Source: JAMXLO01 sp963812505 (lineage in GTDB: Bacteria > Pseudomonadota > Alphaproteobacteria > Acetobacterales > Acetobacteraceae). Taken from it: 64,000 bases of DNA. Location: contig CAWEVM010000017.1 of assembly GCA_963812505.1 (NCBI GenBank), forward strand, positions 186,001-250,000. Reading direction: 5' to 3'. Below, in pieces: positions 9,283-18,638 of this stretch. The notes beneath the pieces were generated by a model that saw nothing but the letters and a program-made list of their open reading frames with translations, did no database searches and was not told the origin of the DNA. How positions within the stretch are numbered: position 1 is the stretch's first letter; each line of letters begins with the position of its first letter. Made by a program: the position numbers and the translations under genes.

Positions 9283-10242
9283 CTATCCGGTCCCTTCCTG
9301 CAGCCACGGCTCGGTCGCCCACAGCTTCGCCAGTTCGTCGCGCTCGTCCTGTGCTTCCGCTGTCCAGCCGGCGCCGTCCCGCCAATCGGGGACAAAGCCG
9401 TTGGCGTCGGCATGGTCACCGAACGCCGCGTCCTCGACCACGGCCTGCAAAGCGACATTGAGTTGTCGCACCAGCGCCTCGGGCAGCCCGGCCGGACCCG
9501 CCAGACCGCGACGGATCACCGCGGACAGATCGAGCCCGGAGTCACGCAGCAGCGGCATATCGGGGAAAGCGTCGGCGCGATTGGCGGCGGCAAGGCCGAG
9601 ACCGACAAGGCGCCCCTCACGCAGATCGCCGACCGCATTCGATAAGCCAAGTGCGGCCGCGGCGACGTTGCCGCTTACGGCAGCCTGCCGCGCCGCCGCA
9701 GCCGAAGGAAAGGCAACGATATTGAGCCTCGTGCCCGCCAGCACCTGCAACCGCAACGCAGCCAAATGCGGCGGGCTGCCCGGTGGCGGCGTGCCGAAAG
9801 GAACCGCCTCGGCATCGTCGGCCGCACGGGCGACAATGTCCTGGACGGAACTTAACGGAGTGGCGGCCGGTGAGACGATCGCAACGGGTTCCCTCTCCAC
9901 CGCGCCCAACAGTGTGATTCTTCGCATCAGGTCGTCGGCCCCCCGGTCGACCATGCGCGCGGGCAGCGTTGGCGTGACGACCCAGCCAAGAGTCGCGCCG
10001 TTCGGCTCCGCCTGGGCCAGCGCCTGCATCGCGGCAAGCCCTGCATCACCGTGAATATTGCTGACCAGAACGTCCGCGTTGGGCAGCTGGCGGGCGAGCA
10101 AGGGGACGAACGCACGGGCCAGCGTATCGAGCGAAGAATCGGGCTTGGCACCGACCAGAAGGGTCAGCTTCTCCAAGGCATTAGCAGTTGAGGCGAATGC
10201 CAGCGCAGTGGCACCGGCCAGAATGTCGCGGCGCCTGATCAC
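9283..10242 (-). CDS. Bug/TctC-family periplasmic binding protein
   Basis: 319 residues. The N-terminus MIRRRDILAGATALAFASTA is a Tat-like or Sec signal peptide, followed by a Bug (Bordetella uptake gene) binding fold with the typical start LTLLVGAKPDSSLDTLARAF and a pocket region near GTPPPGSPPHLAALRLQ. Bug proteins bind carboxylates or amides for TTT transporters, but no tctAB membrane partner is present. Its start codon overlaps the secF stop by 4 bases (ATGA), so it is the third gene of the secDF transcript. That is an unusual partner for a secretion operon. Confidence 0.85.
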   Translation of the reverse strand: MIRRRDILAGATALAFASTANALEKLTLLVGAKPDSSLDTLARAFVPLLARQLPNADVLVSNIHGDAGLAAMQALAQAEPNGATLGWVVTPTLPARMVDRGADDLMRRITLLGAVEREPVAIVSPAATPLSSVQDIVARAADDAEAVPFGTPPPGSPPHLAALRLQVLAGTRLNIVAFPSAAAARQAAVSGNVAAAALGLSNAVGDLREGRLVGLGLAAANRADAFPDMPLLRDSGLDLSAVIRRGLAGPAGLPEALVRQLNVALQAVVEDAAFGDHADANGFVPDWRDGAGWTAEAQDERDELAKLWATEPWLQEGTG

Positions 10243-11189
10243 GAGCGCGCCGCTGGCGCGGCAGCAGGAGCGGCCTCGCGCCTCAGGCGATTCTCTCCCA
10301 GGAACAACAGGATAGGCGCTGCGATGAAGATCGAAGACGAGGTGCCGACGATGATGCCGAACAACATGACCCAGGCGAAGCCTGAGATCGATTCCCCACC
10401 GAACAGTGCCAGCGGCAGGCTGGCGAGGAACACCGTCATCGACGTCCCAAGGGTCCGGTTCAAGGTTTCGTTGATCGAGAGATCGATCAGATCGCGTAGC
10501 GGCAAGGTCTTGTACTTGCGGAGATTCTCCCGCACCCGGTCATACACCACGACCTTGTCGTTGGTGGAGTACCCCAGGATCGTCAGGATAGCGGCAACCA
10601 TGACAAGGTCGAACTCGATCCGCGTGAGAGCAAGGAACCCTATGGCCTTGGTTATGTCGAGAATAAGGGTAACGACCGCTCCGACCGCGAACTGCCATTC
10701 AAACCGGAACCAGATGTAGACCAGGATCATGACCAGGCTGATACCGAGGGCGAGGAGGCCGTTGCGGAACAGTTCCGCGGACACGGACGCCCCCACCGCA
10801 TCGGTCCGCAGCACCTTCACCCCTGGTACCGACTTTTCCAAGGCAGTGCGCACGCGGGTCACTGCCTCCTGCACGGCGGCCTCGCTGGGCTGGGCGCCGA
10901 GCCGGATGAGCACCTCCGAGGGATCGCCGAATTGCTGCACCCCCTGCTCGGGAATGTGTTCGGTGGCGAGTGCCGCGCGGATCTGGCCGAAATCCGCCGG
11001 CCCCGGCGTCCGCACCTCCATGACGACGCCGCCCGAGAAATCGATCCCCAGGTTGAGCCCCGGGTAAAAAAACAGCACCACAGAAGCCGTTGACAATATG
11101 GCAGAAACGACGAGTCCCATGATCCGGCCCCGCATGAAGCGGATGCGGGTGCCGTCAGGAACGAGGCGGAACGATGGACGGAGGAACAT
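10239..11189 (-). CDS. secF: Protein translocase accessory subunit SecF
   Basis: 316 residues with the SecF layout: a first transmembrane helix (IMGLVVSAILSTASVVLFFY), a periplasmic domain, then five helices. Family signatures are LGIDFSGGVVMEVR after helix 1, ILTILGYSTNDKVVVYDRVR in the helix 4-5 region, and NRTLGTSMTVFLASLPLALF. With SecD it uses the proton gradient to pull exported proteins through SecYEG. It starts 6 bases after the secD stop. The gene is complete and of normal length. Confidence 0.95.
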   Translation of the reverse strand: MFLRPSFRLVPDGTRIRFMRGRIMGLVVSAILSTASVVLFFYPGLNLGIDFSGGVVMEVRTPGPADFGQIRAALATEHIPEQGVQQFGDPSEVLIRLGAQPSEAAVQEAVTRVRTALEKSVPGVKVLRTDAVGASVSAELFRNGLLALGISLVMILVYIWFRFEWQFAVGAVVTLILDITKAIGFLALTRIEFDLVMVAAILTILGYSTNDKVVVYDRVRENLRKYKTLPLRDLIDLSINETLNRTLGTSMTVFLASLPLALFGGESISGFAWVMLFGIIVGTSSSIFIAAPILLFLGENRLRREAAPAAAPAARS

Positions 11190-11195
11190 TGGCAG

Positions 11196-12773
11196 TCAGA
11201 CCGGCAATAGCTGTGGACGCCGCGCAACATACCATCGCGACACCAGCAGCCTGGTGAGCATCCATGCGGTGAACATGGATGTGGCAATACCGACGGTGAT
11301 GGTCACGGCAAATCCCCGAACTGGACCAGAGCCGAACACGAACAGCATGACATGGGCCAGGAATGCCGCGACGTTGGAATCGAAGATCGTATTGTAAGCC
11401 CTTGTGAAGCCATGCTCCAGCGCCGACAGCGGCGGACGGCCCAGACGCTGTTCCTCGCGGATCCGCTCGTTAATCAGGATGTTGGCGTCGACCGCCATGC
11501 CCAAGGTCAGCAGGATCCCCGCCATGCCCGGCAGCGTCAGTGTCGCCTGCAGCACCGACATGATGCCCAGCATGAGGACGAGGTTCACCACCAGGCATAC
11601 ATTCGCGAACCAGCCGAACAGCCCGTAGAACGTCGCCATGAACCCGATGACGAGGATAAATCCGACCGCCAGCGAGAGCGCCCCCGCTCTGATCGAGTCA
11701 GCGCCCAGTTCGGGCCCGACGCTCCGCTCCTCCACCACGGTCAGCGGCGCCGGCAGTGCACCAGCCCGCAGCAGCACCGCCAGGTCGTTGGCGCTTGCGG
11801 CGGTGAAGTTGCCGCTGATCTGACCGCGACCGCCGGTGATCGGCTCGCGGATCACCGGCGCGCTGATGACCTTCCCGTCCAGCACGATCGCGAACCGGTG
11901 GTTGACGTTCGCCCGCGTAATGTCGCCAAACCGTCGTGCCCCGACGGAGTTGAAGGTGAAATTGACCACCCACTCGCCGGTCTGCGGGTTGGTGCCGGCG
12001 CGCGCATCGGTCAGATCGCCGCCGTCCACGTCCACCCGCCGCCGCACCGCGATCTTCTGGTTCGGGTTGTCCTGCATGGGCAGGTAGTCCACCCCGGGCG
12101 GCGGCGGTGTGCCCGCGTTCGCGTTCGCCGTCTCGTCCACGAGCTGAAACGTCATGTGCGCGGTCTTGCCCAGCAACTCCTTGATCCGGTTGGGATCGCT
12201 GATGCCGGGCAACTGCACCACGATCCGCGTATCGCCCTGCTGGGTGATCTGCGGATCGACCACCCCGGTTTCGTCGATGCGGCGACGAACGATCTCAATC
12301 GACTGCTGTACCGCGCTGCGGGCACGGGCGTTCAGCGCGACCGGCGACAGCGTCAGCAGGATCGTGCCTTCGGGGTTGGATGTCTCATCGAATTCCGGAG
12401 TCCCCGTCGGTCCCTCGGTTGCGATCAGCGGGCGGATCGCCGCAACCGCGGAATCGGCCTTCGTGGGATCGCGCAGTTTCAACAGGATGCGGTTCTGATC
12501 GGGCTGCGCGTCCAGCGTCTGATAGAAGATCGATCCCGGCCGCAGCGCCTGCCGCACGGCGTCGACCATGCTGTCCAGTCGCTCCTTCACCACCGCCTTC
12601 ATGTCCACCTCGAGCAGCAGGTAGGACCCGCCTCGCAGGTCCAGCCCGAGATGAACGGTCCGCCAGGGCAGCCAGGCGGCCGGGGCGGGGAACAGGTTCG
12701 GGATGCAGAGGATAGCGCCGAGAGCGCAGAGACCGAGGATGACCGCGGTCTTCAAGGGGGTGAAGTACATCAT
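11196..12773 (-). CDS. secD: Protein translocase accessory subunit SecD
   Basis: 525 residues. It has one N-terminal membrane helix, the SecD first signature VHLGLDLRGGSYLLLEVDM, the large periplasmic P1 head, and five C-terminal helices with GMAVDANILINERIREE and RAYNTIFDSNVAAFLAHVM. SecD and SecF together are an RND-family proton-driven motor of the Sec translocon. No yajC or tgt gene, the frequent upstream neighbours, is found. The 195 bases upstream contain the likely promoter but no strong recognisable motif. The operon order is secD, secF, Bug protein. Confidence 0.95.
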   Translation of the reverse strand: MMYFTPLKTAVILGLCALGAILCIPNLFPAPAAWLPWRTVHLGLDLRGGSYLLLEVDMKAVVKERLDSMVDAVRQALRPGSIFYQTLDAQPDQNRILLKLRDPTKADSAVAAIRPLIATEGPTGTPEFDETSNPEGTILLTLSPVALNARARSAVQQSIEIVRRRIDETGVVDPQITQQGDTRIVVQLPGISDPNRIKELLGKTAHMTFQLVDETANANAGTPPPPGVDYLPMQDNPNQKIAVRRRVDVDGGDLTDARAGTNPQTGEWVVNFTFNSVGARRFGDITRANVNHRFAIVLDGKVISAPVIREPITGGRGQISGNFTAASANDLAVLLRAGALPAPLTVVEERSVGPELGADSIRAGALSLAVGFILVIGFMATFYGLFGWFANVCLVVNLVLMLGIMSVLQATLTLPGMAGILLTLGMAVDANILINERIREEQRLGRPPLSALEHGFTRAYNTIFDSNVAAFLAHVMLFVFGSGPVRGFAVTITVGIATSMFTAWMLTRLLVSRWYVARRPQLLPV

Positions 12774-12968
12774 GGATGGTCGGCGCTTCCTCTGGGCGTC
12801 GCGCCCCTATGCGCCAGGGTTTTTCCAGCGTCCAGATGCCGCAGATGTCTTTGACATCATCTAGCGGTATGGTCTGCCGCTACTGTGCCGGGCTTCTGAC
12901 CACCGCACGGATGTGGCTGACGTTAACGAAACTCGGGCGCGCGCCCGTAGCACAGCAGAATTGCGAAA

Positions 12969-13421
12969 CTACCCCGCGTACAATCCCTGCCAGTTCGGAA
13001 ACGTCGGCTCCAACGGCTGCATCAACTCGCCTATCGTGGCGTGCAGGCGCTCGAGCACGCGCATCCTCTGCTCGATCGACCCGCTGAATGGATAGCCGCA
13101 CCGCAGCAGTACATCGCGTAATGCGCCCTCCGCCAGCGCGCGCATATCGCCAGCACACGCTGCTGGCACCAGGCCAGGCACCGCGAGAGCATGGATCAGA
13201 AGCACCGCGCACGACCGCCGCGCCGGTCGTGCGGGCGCCTGGGTTGCCAGCCTGATGACCGACGCAACCGACGGCAGTTCCGTCGGCTGCATCGCGAGCG
13301 CCGCGACGCACTGCCCGACTACAACCTGCCGCGCCGCCCGCAGTCTCGCGTCGCGGCCACGCGTAGCACCGGTCGCTTCCAAAGCAGTCGCAAGATCGCG
13401 CAGCGCTTCCTCGAGGTTCAT
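12969..13421 (-). CDS. Conserved small protein of unknown function
   Basis: About 150 residues starting MNLEEALRDLATALEATG, alanine- and arginine-rich and mostly helical by composition, with no signal peptide or membrane helix. I do not recognise a family. It begins about 36 bases after the stop of the MFS transporter gene on the same strand and is probably in its transcript. A TTG at 13445 would add eight residues. The codon usage matches the neighbours and there is no overlapping alternative, so I take it as a real gene. Confidence 0.6.
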   Translation of the reverse strand: MNLEEALRDLATALEATGATRGRDARLRAARQVVVGQCVAALAMQPTELPSVASVIRLATQAPARPARRSCAVLLIHALAVPGLVPAACAGDMRALAEGALRDVLLRCGYPFSGSIEQRMRVLERLHATIGELMQPLEPTFPNWQGLYAG

Positions 13422-13457
13422 CTCACTCACTCTGGCTCCGCTCAATACGAGCCGGGC

Positions 13458-14876
13458 TTATAGCGCGATCGCCGGCCTCTCCTCCTCCGCCTCGCCTTCC
13501 CCCTCCCCATGCAGGGCCATCGGCACGCCGTGCGTCTCCACGCCCAGGATGCTGAACGACAACCCGACGCAGACCATCGCGAATGCCAGGAACATGAACG
13601 CCGGCAGCACGGCCTCAGCGGTCGCGTGCGGCGAGACGATGTTGCCGGTGCCGGCAATGAGCGCCAGGCTGAGCGGCCCGACGATCTTCCCCACGCCATT
13701 CGCCGCCTGTCCCAGACCAGACGAGCGCGCGCCCAGGCGCACACCGAACACCTCCACGGTGTACGGCGCCAGGTTCGAGAAGCTCCCGTCGATGCCGAAG
13801 GTCGAGCAGCACAGGAACACCACCAGCAACGGTACGCCGCCGACGAAGGTGTTGCTGAAATACGCCGCCGCTGCCAGCGAGATCGCGCCCAGAAACCCCC
13901 ACACGACGCCGCACCGCCGCCGTCCCATGATTGGTGAAACGATGGACACGACGATCTTGCCCAGGATGCCGGCGGCAGGGACGAACACGAAGTACCCAGC
14001 CGCTGCCGGCACTGAGATCCCCAGCAGCAGCGATACGATCGTCGGTCCCCACAGATAGACGCCATAGGCGGCCGTCGACGCGCCGCCCCAGATAATGACC
14101 GTCTCCCAGAAGCGTGTCGGATTCCGGTAGAGTTCCGCCAAACTGCCGGACGGCGTCGCGACAGGTCGCACGTTCGGCAACGGCACCCGCTCGAGCGGCA
14201 GGCCAAGCTGGTGTGCCACCTGCGCACGCGCCTCGGCGAAACGCCCCTTGGCGGTAAGCCATCGCACCGACTCCGGAACCACGAGCGCGATCGCAATGCC
14301 AACTGGTATCGTGGCGGCACCCAGCATCGCGACACCGCGCCAGCCCAGCAAAGCCAGCAACGTAGCCGAGGTCGCCGAAGCCAGCAGCGCGCCGGCAGTG
14401 GCGAACACGACGTAGAAACTGGATACGGCTGTGCGGTAGCGCGTCGGGGTGATCTCGACGACGAGTGTAAGACATGGCGTCACCGCCGCGGTCAGGCCGA
14501 AGCCGACGACGAAGCGCAACATGGCAAGCACGCCCCACGCGCCCTGCGGCACCAGACCGATCGCACCCGCACCGATGCCGCAGATGAATGTGCCCAATAC
14601 GAGCTGGCTCTTGCGCCCCCAGGCGTCTGACAGGCTACCCCACGCGACCGCGCCGCAGATCGCGCCGACACCGCCGCTGTAGAGGATGATGGCGGACTGC
14701 CCGTAGGTCAGGTGCCACTGCGGTCCGAGCACCGCGAGCAGGAATGCCACGATGGCGAAGTCGAAAAACTCCAGCACTGTGATGAGCGACAGCAGACTGA
14801 AGTTGACCCAGTAGCGCAGCCGCAGCCGTGTGCTGTCGAACAGCGACAGCAGCGCTTCGGATGTTTGTCCGTTCAT
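13458..14876 (-). CDS. MFS transporter, sugar/aromatic-acid type
   Basis: 472 residues with about twelve hydrophobic helices. Features of the metabolite:H+ symporter branch are visible: GSLSDAWGRKSQLVLGTFIC between helices 2 and 3, and PESVRWLTAKGRFAEA after helix 6, a common sugar/acid carrier sequence. A strong AGGAGG ribosome site precedes the ATG. It is followed by a small unknown gene. Substrates of this branch include aromatic acids, sugars and dicarboxylates; nothing nearby fixes which one. Confidence 0.85.
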   Translation of the reverse strand: MNGQTSEALLSLFDSTRLRLRYWVNFSLLSLITVLEFFDFAIVAFLLAVLGPQWHLTYGQSAIILYSGGVGAICGAVAWGSLSDAWGRKSQLVLGTFICGIGAGAIGLVPQGAWGVLAMLRFVVGFGLTAAVTPCLTLVVEITPTRYRTAVSSFYVVFATAGALLASATSATLLALLGWRGVAMLGAATIPVGIAIALVVPESVRWLTAKGRFAEARAQVAHQLGLPLERVPLPNVRPVATPSGSLAELYRNPTRFWETVIIWGGASTAAYGVYLWGPTIVSLLLGISVPAAAGYFVFVPAAGILGKIVVSIVSPIMGRRRCGVVWGFLGAISLAAAAYFSNTFVGGVPLLVVFLCCSTFGIDGSFSNLAPYTVEVFGVRLGARSSGLGQAANGVGKIVGPLSLALIAGTGNIVSPHATAEAVLPAFMFLAFAMVCVGLSFSILGVETHGVPMALHGEGEGEAEEERPAIAL

Positions 14877-15750
14877 GGGCGCCTCCTGCTGGCGCCTTGC
14901 CTGGTCAGACGCGTCCGGCCAGGACGGCGCTGTTGCGAAGTTGTTGCGGCTTCATCAGACCGTCACGCGACGATAACCCCGTCACGCGATGCACGCACCA
15001 GATGGGCACCGGCGCGAAGCGATCACCGTTGCGTGTTCCGTAAGGCCATATGCGCCAGCGCATGATCGATGCGCAGCGGCAGCAGGGCCGCAACATGATG
15101 AGGGGCAGCAGGGCCGCGCCGGCGTGCCGGTGCTAACGCGACAATCGCACTAGACGGAAAGATCGAGCAGTGAGCCGCGGGGCAAGATCCGACCTTGAGC
15201 AGGGTCGCCATCCCGCCCTGGCTGTGCGGCGATCGCAGGCATGGTCTGCGCCGTCGGTCGCGACGGCTGGGCCTCCAGCGCGCGCACGCGCTGAACCGGG
15301 CCGGCCCCGGCGAAGCTCGGCACCACGCCAGCGGAGAGGGCAGCAAGGGCGGTGGACGAAGACATGCCGACACGGTAGCGCAGGCCCATTAACAATGACT
15401 GAACCGGGTGGGGGCCGCGAATGCCGCACCGGCCGCTTGCCCCTTGCACGAACCGATGAGAATGTCGGCCCACTTGCAGGACGGCCGGACACGGCGGACG
15501 CGGCTCACTGCGCAGGACGAGGAGTGGTGAACCGGCCGGCTGCCGAACTTGGCCTTGCCGTCCTTGAGGCCGGCGGCGATTTTGCCGATGGTGCGAGCGC
15601 CTATGAGGGGGCCTGTCTGGGCGGCGAAACATTCGTCTCCTTCGACCAGAAGACCGTCGCCCCGCTGTCCATGCGGGGCGAAGCTGCGCAGCTCTCGAGC
15701 TGAAGGAACGAAATAGGCGCTCCGAGCGAAGCGCTGTTCCGACCGAAAAT
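14877..15750 (-). other. Gene-poor stretch with one possible short gene
   Basis: No confident gene occupies this stretch. The best candidate is a 71-codon minus-strand frame, 15150 to 15365, starting MSSSTALAALSAGVVPSFAG and ending RGSLLDLSV, with only a weak ribosome site. Further upstream on the same strand a second frame is open from about 15389 past 15750 (it contains GDGLLVEGDECFAAQTG) but lacks a usable start. Both could be remnants. I see no RNA gene here. Confidence 0.35.
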
Positions 15751-15900
15751 AAAATGGAACCGCAGATCATTCAGACGCTGCGCGCGATGAAGCTCGTCGA
15801 TCGCCTTGGCTACCTTCAATACGACGAGGACGATGTGTTCGACGAGTTGGTCAACAGTGTACTCCATTTGCGTGTTCTGCGTGTTTTGCGGTTCCATTTT
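15751..15900. repeat. 150-bp block bounded by a 14-bp inverted repeat
   Basis: AAAATGGAACCGCA at 15751-15764 is exactly repeated in inverse orientation at 15887-15900. Both arms therefore encode an outward-in start reading MEPQ. The minus-strand reading begins MEPQNTQNTQMEY, a start often seen in front of GxxExxY-type genes (recalled similarity). The block abuts a short-chain dehydrogenase fragment on its right, so it may be a small mobile or repeated unit that interrupted that gene. Confidence 0.5.
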
Positions 15901-15904
15901 CCTT

Positions 15905-16017
15905 GTTTACCGCCGGCACAACCTTGCCAATTCGTTGACCCAGCGAACGGCGTGAAGATTGCCCCTGGCCCGACGGCGTTCACCCGAATGCCCTCCGCCG
16001 AGTGGCCAACCCCCGCG
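15905..16017 (-). pseudogene. Fragment of a short-chain dehydrogenase/reductase
   Basis: The minus strand encodes EGIRVNAVGPGAIFTPFAG, the conserved strand and loop that follow the active-site Tyr-Lys in short-chain dehydrogenases. Nothing of the Rossmann start or the catalytic YxxxK is present. The fragment lies between the 3' end of the isocitrate dehydrogenase gene and the 14-bp inverted-repeat block. I read it as a small leftover of a deleted or interrupted gene. Confidence 0.5.
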
Positions 16018-18240
16018 TCAGAGCGCGGCGAGCGCGGCGTTCAGCGTCGCGCTCGGCCGCATCGCCGCCGATACCTTGGCCGGATCGGGCAGGTAGTAAC
16101 CACCGATATCGACTGGCTTGCCTTGCGCGGCGACCAGTTCGGCATTGATCCTGGCCTCGTTGGCCGTCAGCGTCCCGGCCAGCGGTTTGAATCGGGCTTG
16201 CAGCGCCGGGCTCTTGTCCTGCGCGGCCAGCGCCTGCGCCCAGTAGAGCGCCAGGTAGAAATGGCTGCCACGATTGTCGATTTCGCCGACCCTCCGCGCC
16301 GGCGAGCGATTGAACTCAAGGATCTTGCCGTTGGCCACATCGAGCATGTCGGCGAGAACCTGCACGTCGCCGTTCTTGTGGGTCTGCGCGAGATGTTCGA
16401 GCGACGCACACAAGGCGAGGAACTCGCCGAGCGAATCCCAGCGCAGATAGCCTTCCTCCTGGAACTGCTCCACGTGCTTGGGCGCCGACCCCCCGGCACC
16501 GGTCTCGAACAAGCCGCCGCCCGCCATCAGCGGAACGATCGACAGCATCTTGGCCGAGGTGCCGAGCTCCATGATCGGGAAAAGATCGGTGAGATAGTCG
16601 CGCAGCACGTTGCCGGTGACGGAGATCGTGTCCTGCCCCTTGCGGATGCGATCGAGTGAGAACTTCATCGCCTCGACCGGTGCGAGGATGCGGATGTCGA
16701 GCCCCGAGGTATCCTGCTCCTTCAGGTATTTCTCGACCTTCGCGATCACCTGCGCGTCATGTGCGCGCTTGGCGTCCAGCCAGAATACCGCCGGGGTGTT
16801 GGTGAGGCGCGCGCGGCGCACCCCGAGCGCGACCCAGTTCCTGATCGGCGCGTCCTTGACCTGGCACATCCGAAAGATGTCGCCGGTCTCGACCGGACAT
16901 TGCAGCAACACCTTGCCGTCGTCGGCGACGACGCGGACCGTGCCGTCGCCGGGAATTTCGAACGTCTTGTCGTGCGAGCCGTATTCCTCGGCCTGCTGCG
17001 CCATCAACCCCACGTTCGGAACCGAGCCCATCGTCTTGGGGTCGAATGCGCCGTGCGCCTTACAGTCCTCGATGACCGTCTGATACAGCCGCGCGTAGCT
17101 GCGATCCGGGATTGCGGCGATCACCTCGTGCAGCTTGCCGTCGGCGCCCCACATGCGGCCGGATTCACGGATCATCGCCGGCATCGAAGCGTCGACAATC
17201 ACATCGCTTGGCACGTGCAGGTTGGTGATCCCGCGGTCGGAATTGACCATGGCGAGGCCGGGCCGGGCGGCGTAGGTGGCCGCGATGTCGGCCTTGATCG
17301 CTGCCTTCTCCGCGTCCGGCAGCGTTTCGATCCTTGTCAAGAGATCGCCCACGCCGTTGTCGGGATCAACGCCGATCCGCGCGAGAGTGGCGGCGTGCTT
17401 CTCGAACACATCGGCGAAGTACACGGAAACGGCATGACCGAAAATGATGGGATCGGAGATCTTCATCATGGTCGTCTTCACGTGCAGCGAGAACAGCACG
17501 CCGTCTTTCTTCGCGGATGCAATCTGCTCGGCGAAGAAGGCGCGCAACGCCTTACGGCTCATCGCCGACGCGTCGACGATTTCGCCGACCTGCAGCGGCG
17601 TCTTCGCCTTCAGCACCGTGACCGCGCCATCACCGCCGACCAGCTCGATACGGGCGTTGGTGGGCGCCGCGACGGTCGTCGCGACTTCCGAGCCGTAGAA
17701 ATCGCCACCCGGCATGTACGCCACATGTGATTTGGAATCAGCGCTCCAGGCGCCCATCTTGTGGGGGTTCTTGCGCGCGAACTGCTTCACGGCCCCGGCG
17801 GCGCGGCGGTCGGAATTGCCCTCGCGCAACACCGGATTGACAGCGCTACCGAGCACGCGGCCGTAGCGCGCCCTGATGTCCTTCTCCGCTTGCGTCGCGT
17901 CACTGTCCGGATAGTCCGGCACGTCGTAACCCTTGCCTTGCAATTCCTTGATCGCGGCCTTGAGCTGCGGGATCGAGGCGGAGATGTTGGGCAGCTTGAT
18001 TATGTTGGCCTCAGGCCGCATCGCGAGTTGGCCAAGCTCGGCGAGTTCGTCGTTGATCCGTTGCGCTTGCGTCAGTTTCTCTGGGAAATTGGCCAGGATG
18101 CGCCCGGTCAGCGAAATGTCCTTCAGCTTCATCGTCACGCCGGCCGTGCCGACGAAGGCTTCGACGATCGGCAGCAGGGAGAACGTCGCGAGCGCCGGGG
18201 CTTCGTCGGTCTTTGTCCAGATGATTTCGAGATCTGACAT
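16018..18240 (-). CDS. icd: Isocitrate dehydrogenase, NADP-dependent, monomeric type
   Basis: 740 residues, the usual length of the monomeric NADP-IDH class, which shares no close sequence with the homodimeric enzyme. It starts MSDLEIIWTKTDEAPALATF and ends with GGYYLPDPAKVSAAMRPSAT, both highly typical. Internal matches include NSDRRAAGAVKQFARKNPHK and MPGGDFYGSEVATTV in the substrate-binding region. It converts isocitrate to 2-oxoglutarate and NADPH in the TCA cycle. The gene is intact, with no obvious operon partner. Confidence 0.95.
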   Translation of the reverse strand: MSDLEIIWTKTDEAPALATFSLLPIVEAFVGTAGVTMKLKDISLTGRILANFPEKLTQAQRINDELAELGQLAMRPEANIIKLPNISASIPQLKAAIKELQGKGYDVPDYPDSDATQAEKDIRARYGRVLGSAVNPVLREGNSDRRAAGAVKQFARKNPHKMGAWSADSKSHVAYMPGGDFYGSEVATTVAAPTNARIELVGGDGAVTVLKAKTPLQVGEIVDASAMSRKALRAFFAEQIASAKKDGVLFSLHVKTTMMKISDPIIFGHAVSVYFADVFEKHAATLARIGVDPDNGVGDLLTRIETLPDAEKAAIKADIAATYAARPGLAMVNSDRGITNLHVPSDVIVDASMPAMIRESGRMWGADGKLHEVIAAIPDRSYARLYQTVIEDCKAHGAFDPKTMGSVPNVGLMAQQAEEYGSHDKTFEIPGDGTVRVVADDGKVLLQCPVETGDIFRMCQVKDAPIRNWVALGVRRARLTNTPAVFWLDAKRAHDAQVIAKVEKYLKEQDTSGLDIRILAPVEAMKFSLDRIRKGQDTISVTGNVLRDYLTDLFPIMELGTSAKMLSIVPLMAGGGLFETGAGGSAPKHVEQFQEEGYLRWDSLGEFLALCASLEHLAQTHKNGDVQVLADMLDVANGKILEFNRSPARRVGEIDNRGSHFYLALYWAQALAAQDKSPALQARFKPLAGTLTANEARINAELVAAQGKPVDIGGYYLPDPAKVSAAMRPSATLNAALAAL

Positions 18241-18638
18241 GCTTGCACCTTTGCGCGCCGAGCTGGCCTGGGCTGCGTTGAATTATCCACGGTTTCAACG
18301 CCTTGTCGCACCGACGTGCGGGTAGGGCAAGCGGGGCCGCTCTCCGCACGTGGCGATATTTACTGCGCCACCGAGATGAAGAACCCAGGGACAGGCATGA
18401 CATTGAGCTATCAGGCGCCCGGTAGAATGCATCACGCCACATCCTGTTGCGGTACGCGTCTCGCATGACAAGGCGACAGGCGCCCAACCCTGCGGTTCCC
18501 GCTTCCAGACCCAGCGTGAACAGCAGGCTGATCGGCGTCTTCGGGTTGCCTTGCGCCGATCGGTCAAATCAGCCGCCATTGCGCAATGGCACTTCCTCCC
18601 CAACTGTCTGCGCATTGCACCAGACGGGAGGTCCTAGA
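18241..18638. other. Divergent intergenic region, no gene seen
   Basis: These 398 bases lie between the divergently transcribed isocitrate dehydrogenase and dienelactone-hydrolase-like genes and should contain both promoters. An open frame enters from 18447 into the downstream gene, but its extra N-terminal residues are basic and lack a good start. I find no palindrome, RNA gene or repeat. Confidence 0.5.

Noticed and set aside
11352..12854. A 500-codon plus-strand frame opposite secD
   Set aside because: It is the complementary frame of a well-supported gene and has an antisense-type composition.
16759..18237. Long plus-strand frames opposite isocitrate dehydrogenase
   Set aside because: Antisense shadows of a conserved gene, without starts of quality.
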